From Hexactinellida sp. DTS-2022 (taxonomy: Eukaryota > Porifera > Hexactinellida): 64,000 nucleotides of DNA. Below are positions 33,801 through 45,900 of the stretch, piece after piece (the first letter of the stretch is position 1; the number at the start of each line of letters is the position of its first letter). The stretch spans positions 1,984,001-2,048,000 of the forward strand of contig JAPNXP010000014.1 of the NCBI GenBank assembly GCA_028753945.1, read 5' to 3'. Under the pieces are notes generated by a model. The model was not told the origin of the DNA and made no database searches. It worked only from the letters and a program-made list of their open reading frames with translations. The position numbers were made by a program, and so were the translations under genes.

Positions 33801-35269
33801 ACACCCCTTATTTTTTCCTCCGGGTACAGCCAGGTCAGGATATGAGCATGAGGAAGTCCACGTTTTTGGTACTCGATTGAATAAAGTCATGCCTCTACTT
33901 TGCCGAAGGCGCCCTTCTTGATTAAGGTAATCATTTTTCTTTGCTTCTGTCGAAACACCTGGCCACTAAGTTTGGCATATCCTGGGACTTCTGGCCAATC
34001 AGCAGGTTATCCACAATCTCGGGCCACTTTGGATTGCATGTCATAGTAATGAATAAGTCCGCGCGTCCCATGCGTCTGACGTAGGACATGGCATCGCTCT
34101 GTTTTTCAAGCATGTACCTCGGTCCACCTGTGTAAGTTGCTGTGAGTACCACCCTCTGGTCGACTTGGCTGGGATCACCATCTCCAGTTAGTTGGCTGTC
34201 TCGCAGGCTCGTGTAGTTGTCCGCTCTTAGGGTCTGCTGCTCACGCCTTAGGAACTGCAAGCGCTCTGTCTCAATCTTGCAGTAGGCATCAATCAAGTAC
34301 TGCTGGAGAGGCGCGCACCCTGTAGTAGGTAGTTTCCGTCCCTGACCATGATGTGGAAACTGTAGTACTGCTGTTGTGTAACCTTGCGTCCGTACTTCCC
34401 CTGCATATATATATGATAGCCATCAGTACCATGTGGGAAGAGCAACGGGTATTGTATCGGATCGTATCCTGGGTGCAGTTCAGAGATGCGCTTAAGGTGG
34501 CCATCCTTGAGGCGGATGATGATATCTCTGGTCTCTGTCGGTTCATTATCCATGAGGATTGCCACTTCTGCAGCCTTCTGGATATTATAGCGTCGCTCGT
34601 GTTCACCCTGGGGACCTCTGTCGTCTCGGATCACGATCTTACGCATTTCGATGTTGCCCTCCTCGATGACGTCCTTTGCAGTCTTTAGCTCACGAAAGTA
34701 ATGGTTGTTGTGATGGAACCATTCGGTAATATTTCTGAGGATTTGTTCGTTTAATCCTTGACCCCCGCTAACAGCAGCCTGTTCAGCAAAGGAATCCAAG
34801 AAGTATACTTGTAGGAACTTGGGTTGAACTTCCTCGGGTGGAAGAATGCAACCTATATGGTGAAACACCTACAAAGTTTATATCATTATATGACTACGAT
34901 CGTGAGCGTCAATATATTTGTAATAACCTGGCCTTGGATCCTGAAGCTCGGTTTCCAGCCCTGTACGGAGGCTTCCTGGTGACCAAAGCTGGTCATGGCG
35001 AAGCAACCGTTGTATTCGATAATATGTGCTAGGAACAACTTGCTTATTGGGCCTTCTCCAGAGAGCAGTTCTTGGAGTAGTGGTGGTGGTGCAGGGAATG
35101 CTTCCAAGCTCACTTTACCTCCAGAACAGCAGATGCCTAGAGTCTCTCCCTCAAATTTGTTTGCCTTACAAAAGTTGCAAATTTCTACCATTGAATTGAT
35201 TTGCAGAGCTGGATGGTTAGCTGAAGGCAATATGAATAAGATCTTCGGGCTTCTTAGATCTAGAGGATG

Positions 35270-35610
35270 CAGTAGTTGTCCTTTGTGTTTGAATGCGGGA
35301 TTGTCTTTGCTCTTCCGATTCGTTGTACGAATTGATGCAGTAGCTGTTCTTTTTCTTTTGAGGCGCAGTTCTCTCTGCTCCTTGCATTCGTTGCTACGAA
35401 TTGATGCAGTAGATGTTCTTTTTCTTTTGAGGCGCAGTTCTCTCTGCTCTTCGCATTCGTTGCTACGAATAGCAGCAGTAGCTGTTCTATCTCATTCAAG
35501 GCGCTGTTCTCTAGGCTCCTCGCATTCTTTGCTACGAATAGCTGCAGTAGCTGTTCTATCACTTTCGAGGCGCTGTTCTCTCTGCTTCTCGCATTCGTTG
35601 TCTCGTTTTA
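35270..35610 (-). repeat. 66-bp in-frame tandem repeat in the RepHel N-terminus
   Basis: Five units of about 66 bases (starts roughly every 66 from 35,330) encode variants of RSNECEEQRELRLKRKRTAT, a charged, probably helical segment. Helitron proteins often have an Arg/Glu-rich repeat (RxxExxxQRxxRL) here, so expansion of a native motif is likely. Confidence 0.75.
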
Positions 35611-36330
35611 GACGCTTTCCTGCTGTATTGCATCTTGTTTTGGAATTGTTGGACACATGCGAACGTTTCTTGAGTGGCATTTTTTATGATTTGAAATATG
35701 ACGATGTATAATGTGAAATATGTGAAATATGTGAAATGTTAAATGTGAAATATGTAAAAATATGTAAACAGTTGTATTAATATTACGGGGATCATAGGAA
35801 TGAGACTATTGACAACTCAAATGCAAGCTGAAATTTTATTGGTTAAATCATATAAGCTAGCGCAGGCGAGATTCAATTGTTGTTTCTTTGACCCATTGAA
35901 TTATAAACCAATAAAACTCGAGTCAGAATAATGTGAAAACTCTGCAAATCTGATAGGTCAAGGTCGATCCCCTCGCAAAGTGTGAAAAATGTGCATATGG
36001 TAAATTGCAAATTATGCATTATATGGACTTTAAAATATCATATTTGGATTCCTCATACATTAAAACCTAGATTGCACTTTTGAAATGTTTTTCTAGCAGC
36101 ACTGTGAACTATTGATAATTCCCATTGAAATGTATGGAAAGTGTCAAAAAATCACATATTTTGAGTTAACTTCGCGAGGAATGTAAATATCTCTTAAAAA
36201 TTCCTTATTCAGGGTGGTGGAGTAACTCCTAGATAGTATACAAATTTAGGTTCAGTTCTGATGTGAACTCTCGGAGGAGACGTGATGACAGACAGACACA
36301 CACACCAACCTACTACTTTATATATATAGA

Positions 36331-39300
36331 TGTATATTTCTTAGTCGGATAGCATTATAAGCACAGTTGTTATTATAGAGAGGTACCTTTGCGCATCGTT
36401 ACGACTAGAGGTATTTCTTAGAATGTAAGCTTTACAAGAACATTTCCTATTATACAGAGCTACTTTTGCGATCCATTGTTGACAAATGTTAATTTATTTT
36501 TAGGGCAGCTAAATAAGCACATTTTGTTTTTTAGATCGGTACATTTGCGCAGCATTTAAGGATAATGTATATTTCTTAGCCGGAGAGCATATTATGCACA
36601 GTTGGTATTATAGTGAGGTACTTTTGCGCACCTTCTATGACTAATGTATATTCTTTTCGGGAAGCATAATAAGCAAAATTGATATTATAGAGATGTAATT
36701 GACGCGCCGTTTATCATTTATGTATATTTCTTAAACGGACAGCATAATAAGCACAGTTGTGATTATAGAGAGGTACATTTGCACACCGTTTATCACTAAT
36801 GTATATTTCTTAGTCGGACCGCATAATCAGCACAATTGTTATTATAGAGAGGTTCTTTTGGGCTCCGTCTATGACAAATGCTATTTTCCTTTTAGGGGAG
36901 CATAGTACCCAGAGTTGTTATTATAAAGAAGTTCTTTTGCGTACCGTTTATCACTAATGTTTATTCGTAGTCGGGAACATAATATGCCTTGTTCTTAATA
37001 TAGAGAGGTAATATTGCGCACCGTTTTTGACTAATGTAATTTCTTAGTTCGGAGAGTATAATAAGCACAGTTGGTATTATAGAGAGGTACTTTTGCGAAC
37101 CATTGATGACTAATGTTTACTTCTTAGTCGGACAGCATAATATGCACAGCTGTTATTATAGAGAGGCACTTTTGCGCATCGCCTTTTACCAATTTGTATT
37201 GCTTAGTTTGTGAACTTTATATGCACAGTTCGTATTATTGATAGGTACTTTCCCGCTACTTCTTAGACTAATGTAAATTTCTTTGTAGAGTATCATAATA
37301 AGCACATTTAGTTATTATATAGAGGTTCTTTTGCGCATTGTCTAATTCCAATGTGAATTTCTTAGTCGGGAACATAATATGCACAGTTCTCAATATAGAG
37401 AGGTATTATTGCGCACTGTTTAAGACGAATGGATATCTCTTAGTCGGACAGCATAATAAGCACAGTTGATATTATAGTGGGTAAGTTTCGCAACTTCTAT
37501 GACTAATGTATATTCTTAGTCGGGTAGCATAATACGCACAGTTGTTATTATAGAGAGGTTATATTGCGCACGGTATATGACTAATGGGTATTCCTTAGTC
37601 GGACTGCATAATAAGCACAGTTGTTATCATAGAGGGGTATTTTTTCGTGCCATTTATGTATGTATATTTCTTAGTCGGACAGCATAATAAGCACAGTTGC
37701 TATTATAGAGAGTTACTTTTGCGTATTGTCTAATTCCAATTTGAATTTGCTATTAGGGGAGCATTATACACAAAGTTGATATTATAGAGAAGTTCTTTAG
37801 CGTAACGTTTATCGTTAATGTTTATTCCTAGTCGGGAACATAATAAGCACAGTTCTTAATATAGAGAGTTAATTTTTCGCACCGTTTAAGACTAATGGAT
37901 ATTTCTTAGTCGGACAGCATAATAAGCACAGTTTATATTATAGTGAGGTACTTTTGCTCACCTTCTATGACTAATGTATATTCTTAGTTGGGAAGCATAA
38001 AATGCACAGTTGTTATTATTGAGAGGTTATATTGCGCACCGTTTATGACTAATGGACTTTTATTAGTCGGACAGCATAATATTCACAGTTGTTAGTATAG
38101 AGAGGTACTTTTGCACATCGTCCAAGACAAATGTGGATTTAGTAGGTAAGGTTAATATGCACAGTTGTTATTATAGAGATGTACCTTTGCGCACCGTCTA
38201 AGAGTAATGTATATTTCTAAGTAGGGGACGACAATAATCACAGTTGTGATCATAGAGAGGTACTTTTGAGTGCGGTTTATCACTAATGTATATTACTTAT
38301 CCAGACAGCATAATAAGCACAGTTGATATTATAGAGAGGTTATATTGCGCACGGTTTGTGTCTAATGGGTATTTCTTAGTCAGACATCATAATAAGCACA
38401 GAGATATTTTAGTGTGGTACTTTTGCGCACCTTCTATGACTAATGTATATTTCTTATTCGTACAGCATAATAATCTCATTTTGTTTTTATAGAGAGGGTT
38501 TGTTGCACGCCGTTTATGACTAATGGATATTTATTAGTCCGACAGCATAATATTCACAGTTGTTATTATAGTGAGGTATCTTTTCGAGCCATTTATGACT
38601 AATGTATATTTCTTAGTCAGACAGCATAATAAGCACAGTTGCTATACAGTGTGGCACTTTTGCGCATTGTCAAATTCCCATGTGTATTTTTTAGTAGGAA
38701 GCATAATAAGGACATTTAGTATTTTAGAGTTGTACTTTTCCGCAGCATTTATGGTTAATGTATATTTCTCAGTAGGAGAGCATAAAATGCACAGTTGGTA
38801 TTATAGTGATGTACTTTTCCGCACCTTCTATGACTAATGTATATTCTTATTCGGGTAGCATAATATGCACAGTTGTTGTTATAGAGAGGTCATATTAATC
38901 ACGGTTTATGACTAATGGATTTTCCTTAGTCGGAATGCATTATGTGCACAGTTGTTATCATAGAGAGGTATCTTTTCGGGCCATTTATGACTAATGTATA
39001 TTTCTTAGTCAGACAGCATAATAAGCACATTTTGTTGTTATAGAGAGGGTTTTTTGGAGCCGTTCATGACTAATGGGTATTTCTTAGTCAGCCAGCATAA
39101 TAAGCACAGTTAATATTATAGTGAGGTACTTTTCAAGCACCTTCTATGACTAATGTATATTCTTAGTCGGGAAGAATAATAAGCAAAGTTGATATTATAG
39201 AGAGGTACATGACATGCCGTTTATCACAAATGTATATTAATTAGTCGGACAGCATTATAACACAGCTGTTATTATAGAGAGGTACTATCGCGCAACGTCT

Positions 39301-39715
39301 AATACCAATGTGTATTACTTAGTTGGTAAACTTTATGTGCACATTTCAGTTTAATGATAGGTACCTTCCCGCAACGTCTAATACTAATGTATATTTCTTA
39401 GTAGAGAAGCATAATAACCACATTTTGTTTTAATAGAGAGGGTCTTATGAGGGCCGTTCATGACTAATGGGTATATCTTAGTCAGACAGCATAATAAGCA
39501 AAGTTGATATTATAGTGAGGTCCTTTTCAAGCACCTTCTATGACTAATTATATTCTTAGTCGGGAAGAATAATAAGTAAAGTAGATTTTATAGAGAGGTT
39601 CTTTTGCATGCGGTTTATCACTAATGTATATTACTTAGTCGGACAGCATTATAAGCACAGCTGTTATTATAGAGAGGTACTTTTGCGCATCGTCTAATAC
39701 CAATGTGTATGAGTA
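36331..39715 (-). repeat. 79-bp satellite array, reverse orientation, part 2
   Basis: About 42 monomers continuing the array interrupted by the Helitron, in the same orientation as 27.5-29.8 kb (TATATTTCTTAGTCGGACAG, AATAAGCACAGTTGTTATT). Some monomers share extra features such as GGTAAACTTTATATGCACAG (37,210, 39,330), suggesting local multi-monomer duplications. Orientation changes at about 39,715. Confidence 0.9.
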
Positions 39716-39921
39716 ACTCATCGAATAACAAATGTTCATATTATGCTTCCCGAACTGAATACACATTATAATAGAATGTGCCCAGAAGCACCCTCTATAA
39801 TATACATTGTGCATATTATGCTTGCGGACTAAGAATATACATTATTAGTTATAAAATGTGCAAAAGTACCTCTCAACTATAGGATCTATACTTATTATGC
39901 TCTCCTACTAAGAAATAAACA

Positions 39922-40348
39922 TCTATATTATTAAATCTCGATTGTTGTGTGTGTGTGTGTGTGTGTGTGTCTGTGTGTGTGTGTTTGTGTTTTTGTTAGT
40001 TTGTTTGTCAGGAATGTATTAAGGTGATGGGGGAGTAGAAACCGCATTAATATATAAGATATAAACTAACTTTCAAAAGTTATAATTTTTAAACAAATGA
40101 TATAATAAGTAAACAATATGCTGAACACGAATTTCGCATTTATAAAATTCTAATATGAGGATTTGTGTTGTTGTTGTTGTTCAATGTTTACACAAATAGG
40201 TAAACAAATTAATGAAAATTCAAAATGATAACGTCCCTTTCTCCCATTGTCCATGCCAGAAAGTGTGAGGAGTAAGGCCGAACAGCTGCCGTTAACTTGA
40301 GGTGAGTTTCACCGATCTGTCGCAAATCGACCGAAACCGAAGGGCTCG
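39922..40348 (+). mobile_element. Non-autonomous Helitron, 427 bp, clean A|T insertion
   Basis: Starts TCTATATTATTAAATCTCGA and ends TGTCGCAAATCGACCGAAAC then CGAAGGGCTCG. The GTCG...CGAC hairpin lies just before the tip. Host A precedes TC and T follows the end, and the flanks rejoin to a normal monomer (AAATAAACA + TTAGTCATAAACGG). The tip is CTCG rather than the usual CTRR. A (GT)n tract lies at 39,947-39,988. No gene inside. Confidence 0.8.
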
Positions 40349-41344
40349 TTAGTCATAAACGGTTAGCAAAAGTATTTCTATATAATAACAACTCTCTTAT
40401 CATGCTGCACTAAGAGAAAATATACATTAGTCATAGACGGAGCCCAAAAGTACATCTCTATAATAACAACTGTGCTTAGTATGCTTCCCTGAAAATATAT
40501 ATACACTAATCTTAGACGGAGCGCCAAAGTACCTCTCTATAATAACAACTGTGCGTATTATTCTCCCAGACCAAGAAATTACATTAGACTTAAACGATGC
40601 ACAAAAGAACCTCTCCATAGAAACAACTGTGCTTATTATGCTCTCCGAATAAGAATATACATTAGTCATAGAATATGCGCAAAAGCACCTTTCTATAATA
40701 GGATCTGTGCATATTATGTTCTCTCTCATACTAAGAAATATGCATTATTCATAAACGGATAGCAAAAGTACTTCTGTATAATAACAACTCTGCTTATAAT
40801 GCTGCACTACAAGGAAATATACATTAGTCATATCCGGAGCCTGAAAGAACCTGTCTATAATAACAAAATGTGTTTATTATGCTCCCCTACTAAGAAATAT
40901 ACATTAGGCTCTGACGGTGCGCGAAGCTACGTCTCTATTATATTAACTGAGCTTATTCAGCTAACCAACTAACAAATATACATAAGTATTAGACGATGCA
41001 CAAAAGTACCTCTCCATAATAACAACTGTGCTTATTATGCTCTCCGACTAAGAAATTTCCATTTGTCATAAAAGGGGCACAAAAGTACCTCTCTAGAATA
41101 ACAACTGTGATTTTTATGTTTCCCGACTAAGAATATACATTAGTCCTAGACTGTGCACAAAAGTACCTCTCTATAATATGAATTGTGCGCTTATTTAGCC
41201 TACCTTCTTAGAAATACAGATTAGTCTAAGACAATGCCGCAAAAGTATCTCTCTATATTATAATTTGTGCGTATTATGCTTCCCGACTAAGAATATACTT
41301 TAGTCATGAAATGTGCAAAAGCACCTCTCTAAAATAGGATGTAT

Positions 41345-41605
41345 ACCGTATTTATTCGAATAGTAGCCTCTATTCGAATAATCGCCTACCTCCAATAATC
41401 GCCCCCCTAAAGTAGCAAATAAAAATTTATTACCTCTACCCGGAGTAAACATTACATCTAATATAACTCACAATGCGATTATCAACCGATTATCATAATT
41501 AAATTGTAATAAAATGTGATATTTTAGAAAATTGCTCAAAATTATTGGTCGAAAAGTGGAGTAAAAAACAATAATCGCCTAGGCTACTATTCGAGTAAAT
41601 ACGGT
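41345..41605. mobile_element. MITE with ACCGTATTTATTCGAATAGT ends, in the satellite
   Basis: ACCGTATTTATTCGAATAGT then AGCCT at the left and AGGCTACTATTCGAGTAAAT then ACGGT at the right are inverted repeats of about 25 bases. TA flanks on both sides and the continuing satellite fix the insertion. Internal AATAATCGCC motifs are near both ends. About 261 bp. Confidence 0.8.
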
Positions 41606-41643
41606 ACTTATTATGCTCTCCTACTAAGAAATATAAATCATTC

Positions 41644-42195
41644 TCTATATTTAAAGAGCAATTGTTGTGTGTTGTTTGTTTGTTTGTTTGTTTGTTTGTT
41701 TGTCCAGAATTTAATTGGAAAGACTACGAGTCCTAGAAAGCTGAAAATTTGTATACAGGGGCAATTTTGTACAGCGATAACGATCTATTGTATTTTGAAG
41801 AGAAATATTCACATTTGATGGTGACAAAATATGTTAGCCAATTAAATTCGAGGGTTTATTAGTATGGATCAGCTAACTTATTCAATTAGTATAAATAGCC
41901 TGTGCCAAATAGAAAGATTTTATGAGGCTGCAATCTGATTGATTGAAAATAAATTCATCTAACCAATCAATCATTTGTCTATTCTATAGACTGTTTTTCT
42001 TTTAGTTTTATTTGGAATCGAGCAATCCTTATCGTGCAAATGAAATTTATTGAGTTATGAGGAATATATTTACTACACCACAGAGATGTATAATTATAAA
42101 TGATTAGTTTCAAGGCGTAGTAAGGCCGCGAAGCGGTCGTCAATTGAGGCGTGAAGGGCCGAACCGTCGCAAAGCGACCGAGACCGAAGGGCTCG
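41644..42195 (+). mobile_element. Non-autonomous Helitron, first of a tandem pair
   Basis: Begins TCTATATTTAAAGAGCAATT and ends ACCGTCGCAAAGCGACCGAG then ACCGAAGGGCTCG, with the same hairpin as the 39,922 element. The interior resembles the 25,121 relic rather than the 39,922 one. A (TTTG)n run lies at 41,669-41,702. The 5' junction with the satellite is not clean. Confidence 0.7.
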
Positions 42196-42379
42196 TATTT
42201 TTAAATCTCGATTGTTGTGTGTGTGTGTGTGTGTGTGCGTGTGTGTGTGTGTGTGTGCAGGAGGATGTCCTCATATCTCAAAAACTTGTCCTCGTATCTA
42301 TAGATGTGAGGACAAAAACTTGGATATGAGGACAAAAATTTGGATATGAGGACAAAAACCGGATATGAGGACATTTACC

Positions 42380-42431
<52 letters not shown>

Positions 42432-42903
42432 TGTGTGATTGTATGTTTGTTTGTTTGTTTGTCATGATTGTATTAAAGTGATGTGGGAAAGGAAACCGCA
42501 TTAATATATGATATCTAAAATAACTTTCAGATGTTATAAATTGTAAACAAATGATACAATAGGTAAACAAGTATGCTGAACACGAATTTAGCATTAATAA
42601 ATTTCTAGTATGAATATTTGTTGTTGTTTACACAAATAAATAAAGCTTTCAACGTGTATTATAACTAAACAAGTATGCTAAACACGAATTTCGCATTTAT
42701 AATTTTAATATGATATTTGTTGCTGTTGTTGTTGTTCAATCTTTACACAAATAGGTAAACAAATTAATGAAAATTCAAAAGGATACCGTCCCTTTCTACG
42801 ATTTTCCGTGGCAGAAAGTGTGAGGAGTAAGGGCGAACAGATGCCGTTAACTTGAGGTGCATAACACCGATCTGTCGCAAAGCGACCGAGACCGAAGGGC
42901 TCG
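42196..42903 (+). mobile_element. Non-autonomous Helitron, second of a tandem pair
   Basis: Begins TATTTTTAAATCTCGATTGT directly after the CTCG tip of the preceding copy and ends GATCTGTCGCAAAGCGACCG then AGACCGAAGGGCTCG before satellite TTAGTCATAAACGG. The interior matches the 39,922 element (ACCGCATTAATATATxxGAT, AACACGAATTTxGCATT), partly duplicated. It also holds (GT)n tracts near 42,216-42,258 and 42,381-42,429 and an 18-base repeat, ATGAGGACAAAAACTTGG, at 42,300-42,375. Confidence 0.7.
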
Positions 42904-45900
42904 TTAGTCATAAACGGTTAGCAAAAGCACTTCTTTATAATAACAACTCTGCTCATCATGCTGCCCTAAGAGGAAATATACATTAGTAATAGACGAAGCC
43001 TGAAAGTACAGCTCTATAATAAATCTATGTATTAAGCTAACCTACTAAGAAATATACATTAGGCTTAAATGGTGCGCGAAAGTAACTCTCCATAATAACG
43101 ACTGTGGTTATTATGCTGCTCGACTTAGAAATATCCATTAGTCATAAATTGGGCACAAAAGTTCCTCTCTAGAATATCAACTGTGATTTTTATGCTACCA
43201 GACAAAGAATATACATTAGTCCTAGACCTTGCCCAAAAGTACCTCTCTATAATATGAATTGTGCTTATTAAGCTTACCTTCTAAGAAGTACAGATTAGTC
43301 TTAGACGATGCCGCAAAAGTTACTCTCTATATAAATAATTGTGCCTATTATGCTTCTACTAAGAATATACATTATTCATAGAATGTGCGCAAAAGCACCT
43401 CTCTATAATAGGATCAGTGCATATGATGCTCTCTCTCTCATACTAAGAAAATATAGATTAGTCAGAAACGGATAGCAAAAGTACTTTTATATAATAACAA
43501 CTGTGCTTATCATGCTGCACTACAAGGAAAGATACATTAGTCATAGCCGGAGCCTGAAAGAAACTCTCTATGAAAACAAAATGTTCTTATTATGCTCTCC
43601 TACTAAGTATATTATACATTAGTCTTAGACGATGCACAAAAGTACCTCTCTATAATAACAACTGTGCTTATTATGCTCTCCGAATAAGAAATTTCCATTT
43701 GTCATAAAAGGGGCACAAAAGTTCCTCTCTATAATAACAACTGTGCATATTATGCTCTCATACTTAGAAATATTCATTAGTCTTTGACGGTCCACAAAGG
43801 TACCTCTCTATTATACCAACTGTGCTATTATGCAGCCCGACTAAGAATATACATTGGTACTAGACGGTGCGGAAAAGTGCCTCTCTATAATCACAACTGT
43901 GCTTATTATGTTTACCTGAAAAGAAATATACATTAATCTTAAATGGTGCGCAAAAGTACCTCTCAATAATAACAAATGTGATTATTATTCCTTCCGCCTA
44001 AGAATACACATTAGTCTTTGACGCTGCGCTTAACTACCCCTCTGTAATAACCACTGTTCTTATTAAGCTTACCCACTAAGAAATATTCATTAATCTTAAA
44101 TGGTGCGCAAAAGTACCTCTCCATAATAACAAATGTGATTATTATTCCTTCCGCGTAAGAATGCACATTAGTCTTTGACGCTGCGCTTAACTACCCCTCT
44201 GTAATAACCACTGTTCTTATTAAGCTTACCCACAATGAAATACACATTAGTCTTAGAAAATGCACAAAGGTACCTCTCCATGATACAAGTGTGATTATTA
44301 TGCCTTCCGTCTAAGAATACAAATTAGTCATATAATGTACGCAAATGTACCTCTCTATAATAACATCAATGCTTATTATGCTCTCCTACTAAGAAATACA
44401 CTTTAGTCTTAAATGGTGCGCAAAAGTCACTCTCCATAATAACAACTGTGATTATTTTGCCTTCCGAATAAGAATAGAAATTAATCTTAATCGGTGCGCT
44501 TAAGTACCACTCAATAAATAACAACTGTGCATATAATGCCTTCCGCATAAGAATACACATTAGTCTTAGAAGCTGCTCATAAATACCCCTCTATAATAAT
44601 AACAACAGTGCATATTATGCTCTCCGACTAAGAAATATCCATTATTCATAAAAGGGGCTCAAAAGTACATCTCTAGAATAACAAAAGTGATTTTTATGCT
44701 ACCCGAAAAAAGAATATACATTAGTCCTAAACTTTCCGCAAAAGTACCCCTATATAATATGAATTGTGCTTGTTAAGCTTACCTTCTAAGAAATACAGAT
44801 TGGTCTTAGACAATGCGCAAAAGTACGTCTCTATAAATATTATTGTGGTTTTTATCCTTCCCGACTAAGAATATTGATTATTCATAGAAGGTGCCCAAAA
44901 GGACCTCTCAATAATACCATCTGAGCTTATTATGCTCTCCTACAAAGAAACATTCATTAGTGATAAACGGTTCGCAAAAGTACTTCTTTATAATAACAAC
45001 TCTGCTTATCATGCTTCACCTACCAGGAAATATACATTAGTCATAGACGGAGCCCGAAAGAACCTATCTATAATAACAAGTGTGCTTATTATGCAGTCCG
45101 ACTAAGAAATACACATTAGTCTTAGACGATGCGCAACGGTACCTCTCTATAGTAACAACTGTGCTTATTATGCTTCCCGATTAAGAATATACATTAGTCA
45201 TAGATGGTGCGCAAATGTCTCTCGCTATAATAGAACCTGAGCTCATTATGCTCTGATACTAAGAAATATACATTAGTCTTTGACGCTACACAAAATTACC
45301 TCTCTATAATAACCACTGTACTATTTTGCTGCCCGAAAAGAAATATAAATTAGTCATAAACGGTTCGCAAAAGTACTTCTGTATAATAACATCTGAGCTT
45401 ATCATGCTTGCCCAAATAAGAAATGCACATTAGTCATAGACGGATTTCGAAAGAACCACTCTATAATAACAACTGTGCTTATTATGCTTCCCGACTAGAA
45501 TATACATTAGTCATAGACGGAGCTTGAAAGAACCTCTCTAGAATATCAACTGTGATTTTTATGCAACCAGACTAAGAATATACATTAGTCCTAGATCTTG
45601 CCCAAAAGTACCTCTCTATAATATGAATTGTGCTTATTATGCTTACGAATCAGAAAATACATTAGTCATAAACGGTTCGCAAAAGTACTTCTGTATAATA
45701 TCAACTCTGCTTATCATGCTTGCCCTAAGTGGAAATATACATTAGTCATAGACGGAGCCCGAAAGAACCTCTCTATAATAACAACTGTGTTTATTATGCT
45801 GTCCGACTAAGAAACATCCATTAGTCATAAGCGGCGCGCAAAATAACCTTTCTAGAATAACAACTGTGATTTCTATGCTACCCGACTAAGAATATACATT

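Larger units (their letters stand above)
30413..35680 (-). pseudogene. Helitron RepHel (HUH nuclease plus PIF1-type helicase), frameshifted
   Basis: RepHel nicks and unwinds DNA for rolling-circle transposition. The start MPLKKRSHVSNN at 35,680 leads into a ~22-residue repeat region. A CxxC block follows (CNFCKANKFEGETLGICC, near 35,180), then the Helitron N-domain (ADLFITMTCNPKWPEIV, near 34,040). The Rep motif RGLPHAHIL (33,840-33,866) supplies the HUH histidines, and RYDHKYITKG (33,321-33,335) gives the two catalytic Tyr. Helicase motifs are FLDAPGGT-xKT (Walker A, near 32,115), IIVDEAPM (Walker B, near 31,885), LLCGDFRQIL and AMTVNKSQGQTFKSIG near 31,010. One base appears lost within the Walker A codons, and several other frameshifts occur. 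The last codons (NVVYPVALY, stop at 30,413) are separated from the body by a MITE, which supplies an early stop at 30,849. Nearly full length but inactive. Confidence 0.93.
29832..36330 (-). mobile_element. Helitron, 6499 bp, complete ends, inserted in a satellite monomer
   Basis: On the minus strand the element begins TCTATATATATAAAGTAGTA (36,330 downward). It ends with a GC hairpin (ACCGCGGCGAAGCGCGGGT) about ten bases before CTAG at 29,832. The host bases are A before TC and T after CTAG. Joining the flanks rebuilds one satellite monomer exactly (GACTAA + TGTATATTTCTTAG on the plus strand) with no target duplication. TC...CTRR ends, a 3' hairpin and A|T insertion are the defining Helitron signs. 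It carries the RepHel gene on the same strand and a later MITE near its 3' end. From 29,900 to 30,400 and 35,700 to 36,300 I see only non-coding element sequence. Confidence 0.95.
39716..41643 (+). repeat. 79-bp satellite array, forward orientation, part 1
   Basis: After GAGTAACTC at 39,709-39,717 the monomer reads in the opposite sense (GCACAAAAGTACCTCTCTAT, CTGTGCTTATTATGCTCTCC). The block is interrupted by a 427-bp Helitron (39,922-40,348) and a MITE (41,345-41,605). Both insertions leave the flanking monomer halves recognisable. Confidence 0.88.

Noticed and set aside
42144-42594. Frames encoding CVCVCACVC or HTHTHTH strings
   Set aside because: They are translations of (GT)n microsatellites inside a non-autonomous Helitron.
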